A DNA stretch of 64,000 nucleotides from Pelodictyon phaeoclathratiforme BU-1 (lineage in GTDB: Bacteria > Bacteroidota > Chlorobiia > Chlorobiales > Chlorobiaceae): contig NC_011060.1 in the NCBI RefSeq assembly GCF_000020645.1, positions 1,750,501 through 1,814,500 on the forward strand, read 5' to 3'. Of the stretch, positions 1 through 9,407 are shown in pieces (the first letter of the stretch is position 1; each line of letters starts with the position of its first letter). The notes under the pieces were generated by a model. It saw only the letters and a list, made by a program, of their open reading frames with translations, ran no database searches and was not told where the DNA came from. The position numbers and the translations under genes are program-made.

Positions 1-1915
1 CCGTATTGACAGCCTGGATGGTGACGGCTTGACGGCCAGAACGCTTGCAGTCTGGTGTGACGATCATTTTGAGGATAATGTCGTCTATTCCCTGAACGAC
101 ACTCCCTGTGGGGATGTCGTCGGCAAGGATGTCTGTTGTTTTCAGGAAAAGGTGTGTCAACTCTTTCCACACGATCAGGTACTCAAAGATCTTCGGGCAG
201 AAAGTTATGTCGGGGTAACGCTTTGGGACCATAAAAAGCGACCAATCGGCCTCATTGCCGTTATTGGACGCCAACCCCTTGAAAAAAAACAGTTTGCAGA
301 AACCGCACTTAAAATACTATCCGTGCGTGCTGCCAGCGAACTGGAGCGTCTGCAGAGCGAGAACGCTTTACAGGCAAGTGAGAAAAAGTACCGTGAACTG
401 TTTGAGAGCGTCCCGATCGGGCTCTACCAATCGACCATGAAGGGAAAAATAATTGCAGCAAACCAGCATTGCCTTGAGATTGCCAAATGCAGGGAATCAG
501 AGAGAGATGTTTGGTTTTCCCAGGATACCCGACAATCCTACGTTCACCCGGAAGATGGCGAAAGAATCCGGGAACTTCTTTTAAAAAAGGGCCATATCAA
601 CAATTTTGAGGCCGATTTTCTCCTCATGGATGGTACCATCGCCACACTCAGCAACACAGCAAAAATTGTCTTGAATGAACAGGGTGCGCCTGATTTTATC
701 GCCGGATCGTTGATTGATGTCACGGAACTCAAACGGAGTGAGGCAGAAAAAGCAAAACTTGAAGATCAGCTTCACCAATCCCAGAAAATGGAGATGGTAG
801 GAAGACTTGCCGGCGGAATCGCCCATGATTTCAACAATATGCTTACGCTTATTCTCGGCCACACCGAAATGGCCCTTGAACATTTTGATCCATCCCAGAC
901 AGTCTATACCGATCTTGAGGCCATCCGGGAAGCCGCAACCCGTTCTGCCGATCTGACCCGACAGCTCCTTGCCTTCGCCCGCAAACAGATCATCATGCCT
1001 GAAGTTCTTGAGCTGGACAACTTGATTGGAAAAATGCTTCCCATGCTGCGACGCCTCATTGGTGAAAATATCAAGCTGATATGGATCCCGAACAGCAAAA
1101 ACTCCCATCTCAAAATCGATCCATCGCAGATAGACCAGATTGTTGTCAACCTCTGTGTCAACGCCCGGGATGCCATAACCAATAATGGCACAATCACAAT
1201 CGAAACAGGCCATCACCTCGCCCATAAGAGCAGCGACCCCGAACAGCCAGCTTGTGAATCGGTGACGCTTTCTGTCAGTGATGATGGATGCGGGATTGAG
1301 AAGAACAATCTTGACCATATTTTTGAACCATTTTTCACCACGAAAGAGCCCGGAAAAGGTACCGGTCTTGGCCTGTCAACGGTCTATGGGATTGTTAAAC
1401 AGAACAACGGCACCATCTCATGCTTGAGCGAACTGAAAAAAGGAACGACCTTCACCATTCATCTGCCTCTCTACAATGCGCCACCACCAGCGGCTGAGAC
1501 CACACCGACGAGTACATTGATGTATACAGGCCATCAAACCATCCTGCTTGTAGAGGACGAACTGCCTATTCTCAAACTCTGCCAGCTTATGCTTGAACAC
1601 AATGGCTACAAAGTTCTGGCAGCCGCAACAGCCGCAGAAGCCATAAAGAGAGCGGAAAACTTCAGTGGAACGATTGATTTGCTGGTAACAGATGTTATCA
1701 TGCCGGAGATGAATGGATCCGAACTCTCAAAAAAACTGCTTTCTGTTCGTCCGGAGCTTAAAATACTCTTCATGTCCGGCTACACCGCAGATATCATTGC
1801 CCAAGACAATGTTTTGGAACGTGGAGTTAACTTTTTGCAGAAGCCTGTTACCATGAAATCACTGACCCTGGCTCTCTATCATATTTTTAACCCCACTCCA
1901 CTGCAAGAGCCTTGA
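1..1915 (+). CDS. Hybrid sensor histidine kinase, 5' end outside the window
   Basis: A sensor kinase carrying its own receiver domain. The reading frame is open to the left edge, so the TTG at 29 is not the true start. Counting from that TTG, residues 1-105 look like a GAF sensor domain, about 115-235 a PAS domain, then a HisKA dimerisation domain with the H-box GGIAHDFNNML (His about 266). The HATPase domain has DDGCGI and GTGLGLSTVYG boxes, and a C-terminal receiver has the phosphoacceptor Asp about 555 in VTDVIMPEMNG. No membrane segment is visible, so the visible part looks cytoplasmic. Input signal and output are unknown. From the H-box on it is closely similar to the kinase at 22880-26035, so the two are paralogues. 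It ends in a hairpin shared with the convergent hydrolase gene. Confidence 0.9.
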   Translation, partial: RIDSLDGDGLTARTLAVWCDDHFEDNVVYSLNDTPCGDVVGKDVCCFQEKVCQLFPHDQVLKDLRAESYVGVTLWDHKKRPIGLIAVIGRQPLEKKQFAETALKILSVRAASELERLQSENALQASEKKYRELFESVPIGLYQSTMKGKIIAANQHCLEIAKCRESERDVWFSQDTRQSYVHPEDGERIRELLLKKGHINNFEADFLLMDGTIATLSNTAKIVLNEQGAPDFIAGSLIDVTELKRSEAEKAKLEDQLHQSQKMEMVGRLAGGIAHDFNNMLTLILGHTEMALEHFDPSQTVYTDLEAIREAATRSADLTRQLLAFARKQIIMPEVLELDNLIGKMLPMLRRLIGENIKLIWIPNSKNSHLKIDPSQIDQIVVNLCVNARDAITNNGTITIETGHHLAHKSSDPEQPACESVTLSVSDDGCGIEKNNLDHIFEPFFTTKEPGKGTGLGLSTVYGIVKQNNGTISCLSELKKGTTFTIHLPLYNAPPPAAETTPTSTLMYTGHQTILLVEDELPILKLCQLMLEHNGYKVLAAATAAEAIKRAENFSGTIDLLVTDVIMPEMNGSELSKKLLSVRPELKILFMSGYTADIIAQDNVLERGVNFLQKPVTMKSLTLALYHIFNPTPLQEP

Positions 1916-1924
1916 CATCCTCTT

Positions 1925-1958
1925 CTGGCGCCTGCAAAGCACACTCTGCAGGCGCCAG
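1925..1958. terminator. Hairpin between convergent genes, probable bidirectional terminator
   Basis: A perfect 12-bp inverted repeat, CTGGCGCCTGCA and TGCAGGCGCCAG, separated by 10 bases. It sits between the stop codons of two convergent genes at 1915 and 1964. No T-run follows on either strand, so termination is inferred from stem strength and position only. Confidence 0.6.
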
Positions 1959-1963
1959 TACGC

Positions 1964-3214
1964 TCAATCACGAGCAAAACTGACATACTCTCCATCACTG
2001 AACGGAACAAGATTGATAACCCCGTCAGGGCTCTTCCTGTTCAGCCACTTCATGAAATTGCTGCCACGCCATTGATCAAAATCACCTTTGAACCCGCCAT
2101 TGAAACCATCATTTTCCGGATAAAGGTTAATAAAATTTTTGATCAGCTCTGTCGTAAAGAGCGTTTCATCTCCTCCAGCCTTATAGGGCTCCTTTTCCTT
2201 GTTTGATTTGCAGGGATTTTTTATATCAGCAACACTGCAGAGCGGGCTTTTTTCTGTCAGGTAACCACAATGACTGCCGTACTCAACACTGGCAACCGCC
2301 GACCAACTCGTTGGTGAAGAGAGTTGCGTGAATTCGGTCTTCTTTGCAGCATCAGAAGACCATGCAGGCGGCTGCGACATATTGAGGCAGGCATTGTCGC
2401 ACTCACCAATAATCATGATACCGGGAATCGGTGATTCGGAAAGCACATCCCGATAACGTTCCATTCCCGGCGCAAGCAGAGGAACCTTCATATCAACCGG
2501 AGAAAGCTGAAGATATCCCACAGGATTTGCCCGCTCTTCAGCAGACCAGGAAGACATGGCAGAAGAGAGGGCAGGAACAAACTCCCGATCAAAAAGCACC
2601 GGATCAAAGGAGCGGGAAGTATCTTTACCAATTTCCTGCAGCTTCTCAAAACCAACCGAAGCTACCTGGGCATGTGCGCCACCAACCGAGTGACCGGCAA
2701 AAATAACATTATTATTCTTCATAAACCCGGTCTGCAAAATCAGCTCCCTGTTATAAAAAGAACGATTCCTGTTATGTTCATCAATTTTATAAAACTCATC
2801 AGTTGCCCCATATTTGATCAGGTAGGAGGCCGCAGCATAAGCATCCTGCCCCACCCTCGGATTACCCCCGAAATCGATCCATGGCATGGCAACCGACTGC
2901 ATGTGTGATGCCGTTACAAAAGCCATAGCCCAATTATGTTCCACAATGGCCGACGTATAGTTATAATATCGGGAAGGATTGATGCCAAAAAGCGGATTAT
3001 CATTCAACAGCCCACCAATAATTTTTTTCGGATAATAGAGCAGATCATTACCAATCAGAAAGCCATGGTTGAACATCACCAGACCCTCAGCCTGCCGGTT
3101 TTCAGGATAAAAAACCTCAATAACAACCTCAATAAACTGGGGAAAGCGCTTGTCGTACTGTATCCAGGTATGGATATGGTTAAAACAGTAATTGTTGATG
3201 CGAATAGGCTGCAT
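1964..3214 (-). CDS. Alpha/beta hydrolase family protein
   Basis: A 416-residue protein. The nucleophile elbow GHSVGG near residue 175 and the early segment VMFNHGF, which fits the oxyanion-hole region, mark it as an alpha/beta hydrolase. The chain is longer than a minimal hydrolase (about 250-300 residues) and has a cysteine-containing stretch (SHCGYL, then CSVAD and NPCKSN) in its C-terminal third. No signal peptide or membrane segment is evident. The ATG at 3214 has no clear ribosome-binding site, but no better in-frame start is apparent. It is a single gene convergent with the upstream kinase and divergent from the cas operon. The substrate cannot be assigned; lipase, esterase or chlorophyllase-like activities are all possible. 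Confidence 0.6.
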   Translation of the reverse strand: MQPIRINNYCFNHIHTWIQYDKRFPQFIEVVIEVFYPENRQAEGLVMFNHGFLIGNDLLYYPKKIIGGLLNDNPLFGINPSRYYNYTSAIVEHNWAMAFVTASHMQSVAMPWIDFGGNPRVGQDAYAAASYLIKYGATDEFYKIDEHNRNRSFYNRELILQTGFMKNNNVIFAGHSVGGAHAQVASVGFEKLQEIGKDTSRSFDPVLFDREFVPALSSAMSSWSAEERANPVGYLQLSPVDMKVPLLAPGMERYRDVLSESPIPGIMIIGECDNACLNMSQPPAWSSDAAKKTEFTQLSSPTSWSAVASVEYGSHCGYLTEKSPLCSVADIKNPCKSNKEKEPYKAGGDETLFTTELIKNFINLYPENDGFNGGFKGDFDQWRGSNFMKWLNRKSPDGVINLVPFSDGEYVSFARD

Positions 3215-3562
3215 AATAAACCGGGTTTACATTGATAAACGAACCGCAACAGACAAATAATACGCAAAATATCCATAAAAAAGGAACATCTGCCCCAACA
3301 TCATTCCACAAAAAAAGCTCCCCTGCGCATGGCCTTGACGCTTCCAACAGCCACGACAACTGTATATATTTCCGAATATGTGCAGTAACCCGGTTATGTG
3401 ATCGGTTGCAAAATTAATGCGGACATCACGCAACACCTGTAACTCGTAAATTACCAAATAAAAACACGTTAATTTTTTGTTTAACAAAATTTTTATGTAT
3501 TCTGCAGTAACGGGATAACCTCTTCTTGCAATGGACTTATCGGCTCAAACCTATTTATTTCC
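3215..3562. other. Intergenic region between hydrolase and cas operon
   Basis: 348 bases between divergent genes, AT-rich towards the cas side. The promoter of the cas operon should lie here. The stretch near 3477-3503 (TTGTTT followed by TATTCT at a short 15-base spacing) is only a weak promoter candidate. No RNA gene, repeat or convincing small ORF was seen. Confidence 0.4.
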
Positions 3563-3817
3563 ATGACACAACAATCAGTTCGACCAGTCGCACATCTTCG
3601 CCAAAATCCGGATGGTTCATGGATGGAGCATGACTTGAAGGAACATCTTACACGGGTTGCGGAGAAGGCAGCCCTATTCGCAGATGAGTTCAGCAATGGT
3701 GTTTGGGCCAAAACGGCTGGTCTGTTACATGATCTCGGAAAATACAATCCTCAGTGGCAGGAATATATCCGCAAGAATAACGGGGATTATACGGAGGAGA
3801 ATCATGAGCAAGATTGA
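3563..3817 (+). pseudogene. Truncated 5' remnant of a first cas3 (HD domain only)
   Basis: 84 residues that read as the start of a Cas3 HD nuclease domain: a conserved His near 28 (EHLTRVAE) and the HD metal motif LLHDLGK (His56, Asp57), then a stop in the middle of the domain. Immediately after the stop the next frame carries KIDHSSAGAL, the expected continuation of such a domain, so a frameshift separates them. The complete cas3 starts 14 bases before this stop, inside the fragment, and has a full HD domain of its own. The fragment has clearly higher G+C than the following cas3. It is most simply a leftover of an earlier cas3 at a recombination joint. Whether it is still translated is unknown; its ATG lacks a good ribosome-binding site. 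Confidence 0.7.
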
Positions 3818-6023
3818 TCACTCCTCTGCTGGTGCGCTTCAAAATGAGAATTTTTGGAGATATTACGCTCATTCAAGACCAAGCGAACCTTCCGAGAACT
3901 GGCATCTATTAGAAGATCATTTGCAAGCGGTTGCTGAAATGGCTGCTGGATTTGCTCGTTTTTTTGGTGCAGAAAATTGGGCAGATATTGCAGGACGTTG
4001 GCATGATTTAGGAAAAGGTACACTATCTTGGCAAGCATATTTGCGTCATGAAAATAATGTTACGGATGAATTTTCTGCGTTTTATAGTGGGCATCCTGTC
4101 CATGCAATTGTAGGTGCTCAAGAACTTTATAAGCAATCTGATCAAGCAGGAAAATTACTTGCTTACTGTATTGCTGGGCATCATGGCGGTTTGCCGAACT
4201 GGCATGATGACGCAATTGCTGCGTTAAAATCTCGATTGATGGAAGATTTTACTGATGTTGATTTTCCGCATTCTGCTCCAAAACTGCCTTCATTATTACC
4301 GCTTTCCAAAATCGAGCAGAATCGTTTAGGGTTTATTATTCAGTTTTTTGTGAGGATGTTATTTTCTTGTCTCGTTGATGCCGACTATTTGGACACTGAA
4401 GCATCATTGAGTAACAAAAAATCTGTCTGGCGGTCGGGGTATCCTGCTCTGGATGAACTCTCTGAACGATTTTCAACAAACTTCGATGCCCTGAGAAACA
4501 AAGCTGATTCGACAACGGTTGTAAACCAGTACCGCGAAAAGGTGTTGAATGATTGTTTGAAAAGTGCAGAGTTTGATCCAGGACTTTTTTCTTTGACAGT
4601 ACCGACAGGAGGCGGAAAAACATTAGCATCGCTTGCCTTTGCATTGGCTCATGCTAAAAAATATGGTAAGCGAAGAATCATATATGTGATTCCATTCACA
4701 AGCATCATTGAGCAGAACGCCCAAGTATTCAGGGATATGCTAGGCGATGATGCCATACTTGAGCATCATTGCAACTTTATGGTTGATGAATCAGACTGGA
4801 AATCTCTCTTGGCCTCAGAAAACTGGGATGCCCCGATTATTGTGACAACAAACGTACAGTTCTTTAATTCATTTTATGCTAGCAAAACATCATACTGTCG
4901 AAAGTTACACAACGTAGCGGATAGTATTGTCATATTTGATGAGGTTCAAGCAATTCCTGTTGAAAAATTGTCCCCCTGCATGGAGGTGATTAAAGAGCTT
5001 TCACTCAACTATGGTGTCTCATCAATTCTTTGTACGGCAACACAACCTGCTATCGAATATTCGGAACAGTTTCAAAGTGGGTTACAGGGTGTACGAGAAA
5101 TTATTCAGGATGTGCATAGTCTGTTTGGAGCATTAAAGCGGACTGAAGAGTCTTTTATTGGAGAACTCTCGGTACAGGATGTTGCAACAAAACTATCCAA
5201 TTATGAACAGGTTTTATGTATAGTCAACACTCGTCAACAGGCATTGGATATATATAATGCTTTGCCAAAATCAGATGGAACTATTCATTTAAGCGCCTTG
5301 ATGTATCCTCTTCATCGTACCAATAAACTGAATGAAATTCGCAGGAGATTACACGACGGAGAGCCATGCCGCGTTGTTAGTACACAATTGATTGAGGCTG
5401 GAGTAGATGTGGACTTCCCTTGTGTATTCAGAGTTGTTGCAGGGATTGATAGTATTGCTCAAGCCGCTGGGCGGTGTAATAGAAATGGTTTACATGAAAA
5501 AGCCTGTCAAGTATTTGTTTTTTCTTTTGCTGATTTACCGATCACTCCATTTATAAAACAAGCAGCTCAATCGGCGGAAAAATTGTTTGATCTTTTTAAA
5601 GGAAAACTCACATCACCGGAATGTGTTCGTGAGTATTTTTATGACTATTTTTGGAAAAACCAGCAACGTATGGATTCAGAAGGAATCGTTTCTCTGTGTC
5701 AAACAGCTCAATCAGGAGAAATTCAATTTAAGAAGCTTGCTGATTTCGAAATAATAAATTCAGCAACAATTCCAGTTATTATAGCACTTGATCAAAATTC
5801 ACTAACAATGGTTGAAGAGTTAAAATATTCAAAATATAAAGGACGAATTTTACGAAAACTCCAAAAATACACAGTACAAATACACAGTAATCAAATTAAG
5901 GAAATACAAAAATCTCTTGAAGTGATAGTCCCGGGTATTTTTGTCTTGATATCAGATGTGTTGTATTCAAGTAACACTGGTTTAAAATGTTCGACGCCAC
6001 AAGGGAATGCATTTATTCATTAA
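3804..6023 (+). CDS. cas3: CRISPR-associated helicase-nuclease Cas3 (type I-C)
   Basis: The nuclease-helicase recruited by Cascade to unwind and degrade target DNA. The ATG at 3804 is chosen because GGAGGAG lies a few bases upstream; longer frames in the same phase begin inside the upstream remnant. The protein is 739 residues, with an N-terminal HD domain (His39, WHDLGKG with His67 and Asp68, His126-His127) followed by a superfamily 2 helicase. Helicase boxes seen are Walker A TVPTGGGKT (about 265-273), Walker B IFDEVQ (DEVQ about 379-382, a DExx box), CTATQP (about 410) and QLIEAGVDVDFP. It is the first intact gene of the cas operon, 18 bases ahead of cas5. Its base composition is lower in G+C than the remnant before it and than cas4-cas1-cas2. 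Confidence 0.95.
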   Translation: MSKIDHSSAGALQNENFWRYYAHSRPSEPSENWHLLEDHLQAVAEMAAGFARFFGAENWADIAGRWHDLGKGTLSWQAYLRHENNVTDEFSAFYSGHPVHAIVGAQELYKQSDQAGKLLAYCIAGHHGGLPNWHDDAIAALKSRLMEDFTDVDFPHSAPKLPSLLPLSKIEQNRLGFIIQFFVRMLFSCLVDADYLDTEASLSNKKSVWRSGYPALDELSERFSTNFDALRNKADSTTVVNQYREKVLNDCLKSAEFDPGLFSLTVPTGGGKTLASLAFALAHAKKYGKRRIIYVIPFTSIIEQNAQVFRDMLGDDAILEHHCNFMVDESDWKSLLASENWDAPIIVTTNVQFFNSFYASKTSYCRKLHNVADSIVIFDEVQAIPVEKLSPCMEVIKELSLNYGVSSILCTATQPAIEYSEQFQSGLQGVREIIQDVHSLFGALKRTEESFIGELSVQDVATKLSNYEQVLCIVNTRQQALDIYNALPKSDGTIHLSALMYPLHRTNKLNEIRRRLHDGEPCRVVSTQLIEAGVDVDFPCVFRVVAGIDSIAQAAGRCNRNGLHEKACQVFVFSFADLPITPFIKQAAQSAEKLFDLFKGKLTSPECVREYFYDYFWKNQQRMDSEGIVSLCQTAQSGEIQFKKLADFEIINSATIPVIIALDQNSLTMVEELKYSKYKGRILRKLQKYTVQIHSNQIKEIQKSLEVIVPGIFVLISDVLYSSNTGLKCSTPQGNAFIH

Positions 6024-6041
6024 CCCAAGGAGCATCAAGTA

Positions 6042-6677
6042 ATGAGCTATGGAATAAAGTTACGAGTCTGGGGCGACTACGCATTATTTACTCGACCAGA
6101 AATGAAGGTTGAAAGAGTGTCGTATGATGTGATGACACCTTCGGCAGCACGAGGCATATTAGAAGCAATTTACTGGAAACCATCTATTCGATGGATAATA
6201 GATAGGATTCATGTTTTAAAGCCTATCCGTTTTGAAAATATTCGCCGTAATGAAGTTGCAAAAAAGACAAGTCTAAATAGAGTTGATATGGTAGGACAGT
6301 ATCCAATTAGTATTATTGTGGATGACTCAGATACTCGTCAACAAAGAGCGTCAATGGTGCTTCGAGATGTTGAATATATTATTGAAGCTCATTTTTATTT
6401 TTCTATGAAAGAAGATAATAATGAAGGAAAGCATTTAGATATTTTTACAAGACGAGCAAAAGCAGGTCAATGTTTTCATCGTCCATATTTCGGGTGTCGT
6501 GAGTTTCCTGTTAATTTCGAGTGGTGTGTTGATATTCCGAAATCATTGCTTTCTGGTGAACAGGATTTAGGATATATGCTACATGATATTGATTTTGAAA
6601 ATAACATGACTGCTCGTTTTTTTCGAGCCATCATGCACAATGGCATTATTAATTGTAAACAGGAGGCCGTCTCATGA
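6042..6677 (+). CDS. cas5c: Cas5c (Csd5-type) crRNA-processing Cascade subunit
   Basis: In type I-C systems Cas5c replaces Cas6: it cuts the pre-crRNA at the repeat and stays bound to the 5' handle in Cascade. The 211-residue protein starts YGIKLRVWGDYALFTRPE and has the family signature YDVMTPSAARGILEAIYW near residues 29-46. An AAGGAG ribosome-binding site lies about 10 bases before the ATG. The stop overlaps the next start by four bases (ATGA at 6674), so translation of cas5c and cas8c is probably coupled. The gene is AT-rich, like cas8c and cas7 and unlike cas4-cas1-cas2. Confidence 0.93.
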   Translation: MSYGIKLRVWGDYALFTRPEMKVERVSYDVMTPSAARGILEAIYWKPSIRWIIDRIHVLKPIRFENIRRNEVAKKTSLNRVDMVGQYPISIIVDDSDTRQQRASMVLRDVEYIIEAHFYFSMKEDNNEGKHLDIFTRRAKAGQCFHRPYFGCREFPVNFEWCVDIPKSLLSGEQDLGYMLHDIDFENNMTARFFRAIMHNGIINCKQEAVS

Positions 6678-8335
6678 TTTTTCAGTCATTAATAGAACTC
6701 TATGATAGACTTGCTATAAATGATGACGTTCCTCCATATGGTTTTAGCATGGAAGATATTGGCTTTTTTGTTACCATTGATAAAGAAGGTAATCTTATCG
6801 GTGATCCTGAAGAAAGCCGAAAGCCTATAAAACCGAATGTATTTGAATATTATTTATCTAAAACGCCCTATACAAATGAAGTAAATGTTCGTGCTGGTGG
6901 AGGTGCAAAGGAAACTCCAAACTTTATGGTAGATAAGGCTGATTATTTTTTTGGAATGTCAGGAAATACTGAGAAAAATGAACACCACTCTTCATTTGTT
7001 AACTTAATTTCAGAAGTATGCAGTAATTCTTCAGACGAAGGTGTTATTGCTGTTATATCTTTTTTGAAGAAATGGAATGCTTTGGACTCAATTGGCTTAA
7101 AAAACTGGAAAGAGATTTCAGGAAATAAAGGAAAGTGGGTAGCCTTTAAACTTTTTGGGGACTCTCAATTTATTCATGAGCGAGTTGAAGTTAGAAAACT
7201 TTGGACTAATCATCTTTTAAAAAAAGAATACAAAAAAGGTTTTAGTCTTATAGATGGAAAAATTCACGATCTTCAAACGCAATATGCCCAATTTAAATTT
7301 GGTTCTGGAGCCTCGTTGGTTTCTTTTAATGATGTATCTTATGAGTCATATGGCAAGAAAAAAGGCGAAAATGCACTAATTTCGGTTGAAGCAGAATTCA
7401 AAAGTTCAACAGCTCTTAAATACTTATTCCGAAGTAAAACGCAACGTTTACAAATAGCAGAAACCACAACAGTTTTTTGGGCAGAAAAAAAATCTTCAGT
7501 TGAAAATTTTATGGGAATTCTTTTGAACCCATCAATAGAAGATAAAATAGCAAACATACCTATTCAAAAGTTTTTAGAAACTATACGTGATGGAAAACTA
7601 CCAGATGATATTGAAAAAGAAAAAGAATTAAAATTTTTTATTCTTGGATTTTCTCTCAACAAAGCCAGACTTTCTCTCCGTTTTTCCTACGTTAGCACCG
7701 TTAATAAAATGATGAAAAGATTAAGAGAACATTTCTTATGTTTACAAATGGAAAGAAGTAAGAAAGATGATGTTATTTGCCCAGGAATCTGGCATTTACT
7801 TAAAGAAACTGTTAGAGAACCTAAAGATATTTCTCCTGTTTTAGGTGGAGCACTTCTGCGGTCAATCCTTACAGGAGTGAACTACCCACAACATCTATTT
7901 CAAGGAGTGTTGGGGAGAATAAGGGTGGACAAGGTTAACTATTTACGTGCATCGATTCTGAAAGCAGTATTGCAAAGAAACTATAAAATGGAGGTACCAA
8001 TGTCATTGGACACAGAACGACGGGAGATCGAATATCTTCTTGGGCGACTTTTTGCTGTATTAGAAAAAGCGCAGTTTGATGCTATAGGAAATGTTAATGC
8101 ATCGATAAAAGACCGATATTATACTGCTGCATCTACTACACCAGCCAGTGTTTTCCCTCGATTAATTAGCTTATCACACCATCATATTGGAAAATCAGAC
8201 TATGGGGATATTTCTGATCGCAGAATACGTGAAATTATTGAACATATTGATACATTCCCTGCACTTTTAAATTTGAAGCAACAAGGCTTGTTTGCAATTG
8301 CATATTATCAGCAAAAAAATGCTTTTTATAAATGA
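6674..8335 (+). CDS. cas8c: Cas8c (Csd1) large Cascade subunit
   Basis: The large subunit of the type I-C effector, which in this family recognises the PAM; an internally translated Cas11c small subunit is known from some type I-C cas8c genes. The protein is 553 residues. Family-like features are the opening IFQSLIELYDRLAI, the central AQFKFGSGASLVSFNDVSYESYG segment (positions about 205-227) and the C-terminal helical part ending in a run of Gln/Lys-rich residues. A possible internal start for a small subunit is the ATG of MEVPMSLDTERREIEYLLG, near 7988, in the last 115 codons; this is an inference. The gene overlaps cas5c by four bases and is very AT-rich. Confidence 0.9.
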   Translation: MIFQSLIELYDRLAINDDVPPYGFSMEDIGFFVTIDKEGNLIGDPEESRKPIKPNVFEYYLSKTPYTNEVNVRAGGGAKETPNFMVDKADYFFGMSGNTEKNEHHSSFVNLISEVCSNSSDEGVIAVISFLKKWNALDSIGLKNWKEISGNKGKWVAFKLFGDSQFIHERVEVRKLWTNHLLKKEYKKGFSLIDGKIHDLQTQYAQFKFGSGASLVSFNDVSYESYGKKKGENALISVEAEFKSSTALKYLFRSKTQRLQIAETTTVFWAEKKSSVENFMGILLNPSIEDKIANIPIQKFLETIRDGKLPDDIEKEKELKFFILGFSLNKARLSLRFSYVSTVNKMMKRLREHFLCLQMERSKKDDVICPGIWHLLKETVREPKDISPVLGGALLRSILTGVNYPQHLFQGVLGRIRVDKVNYLRASILKAVLQRNYKMEVPMSLDTERREIEYLLGRLFAVLEKAQFDAIGNVNASIKDRYYTAASTTPASVFPRLISLSHHHIGKSDYGDISDRRIREIIEHIDTFPALLNLKQQGLFAIAYYQQKNAFYK

Positions 8336-8363
8336 TATTGAACCATAACTAAGGAGACTAATA

Positions 8364-9404
8364 ATGACTCAGACCATTGAAAACCGTTATGAGTTTGTAC
8401 TGCTTTTTGATGTTAAAAATGGGAACCCAAATGGTGACCCTGATGCCGGAAATCTACCGCGTATTGATCCTGAGACTGGGCACGGAATTACAACGGATGT
8501 ATGCTTGAAAAGAAAAATCAGAAATTATGTAGAACTATTGAAAAAAAATGAATCTCCTTACGAGATCCATGTGCGAGAAGGCGAGTTTCTTTCTGAACAC
8601 CATAAAAGAGCGCATAATGCTTTGACTGATGAAAAAATATACGTATTCGTTCCTGCGGATTTAAGAGGTGAGTTAAGTTCATTTGCGGAATATCCTGAAG
8701 GAGTCGGTTTTGAAAACGACGCAATTTATTTCCAGTTGAGTTCGGATATTGACAAAGTAAAGAAAGATGTGGAAAAACTAAAAAATATTACTGATGCTTC
8801 AAAAGCGAAAATAAAAGAATTGTTTGTTGACGGAAAATCAGTTATCGCAAAGAAGTGGATGTGTAAAAACTTTTTTGATGTTCGTACTTTTGGAGCAGTT
8901 ATGTCGACAGGTGATAAAACCTGCGGACAAGTACGCGGTCCTGTTCAATTGAGTTTTTCGAGAAGTATCGAGCCAATCGTCGGATTAGAGATTGCAATGT
9001 CAAGAACAGCAGCAGTAAACGTGGATAAATCGAGTGATAAAGGACTTGGTGCAAGAAAATCCATTGTACCATATGGTTTGTACAGGGTTCATGGATTTAT
9101 TTCTGCTCCTTTAGCAAAACAAACAGGTTTCACAGAAGACGATCTTGAATTGCTATGGTCTGCATTGATTAATATGTTTGATCATGATCGCTCTGCATCT
9201 CGTGGTGAGATGGCATCCCGTCAACTTTTCGTTTTTCAACACGAGTCTGAGTTGGGGAACACTCCTGCTCACAAGTTATTTGAAAGAATTAAAGTTGAAC
9301 GAAAACCTCTTTCAAATGGTCCTGCAAGATTTTATGAAGATTATCAGATTACTATCGATGAAACTAATCTAGGAAAGGTAACTCTGTTAAGAAAAATTGC
9401 ATAA
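8364..9404 (+). CDS. cas7: Cas7c (Csd2) Cascade backbone subunit
   Basis: Several copies of this protein polymerise along the crRNA to form the Cascade backbone. The 346-residue chain has the Csd2/Csh2 family start ENRYEFVLLFDVKNGNPNGDPD with the NGNPNGDPD motif, and the later MSRTAAVN and ARKSIVPYGLY motifs seen in Cas7 proteins of this class. AAGGAG precedes the ATG by about 8 bases. It follows cas8c after 28 bases and precedes cas4 by 3 bases. The residues around 130-155 are Lys-rich and likely form a flexible insertion. It is the last gene of the AT-rich block; the composition changes sharply right after its stop. Confidence 0.93.
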   Translation: MTQTIENRYEFVLLFDVKNGNPNGDPDAGNLPRIDPETGHGITTDVCLKRKIRNYVELLKKNESPYEIHVREGEFLSEHHKRAHNALTDEKIYVFVPADLRGELSSFAEYPEGVGFENDAIYFQLSSDIDKVKKDVEKLKNITDASKAKIKELFVDGKSVIAKKWMCKNFFDVRTFGAVMSTGDKTCGQVRGPVQLSFSRSIEPIVGLEIAMSRTAAVNVDKSSDKGLGARKSIVPYGLYRVHGFISAPLAKQTGFTEDDLELLWSALINMFDHDRSASRGEMASRQLFVFQHESELGNTPAHKLFERIKVERKPLSNGPARFYEDYQITIDETNLGKVTLLRKIA

Positions 9405-9407
9405 GCC

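Noticed and set aside
581..1318. 245-codon frame on the minus strand
   Set aside because: Antisense to the kinase domains of the hybrid kinase at 1-1915; no protein family seen. The same holds for 23726-24472 opposite the second kinase.
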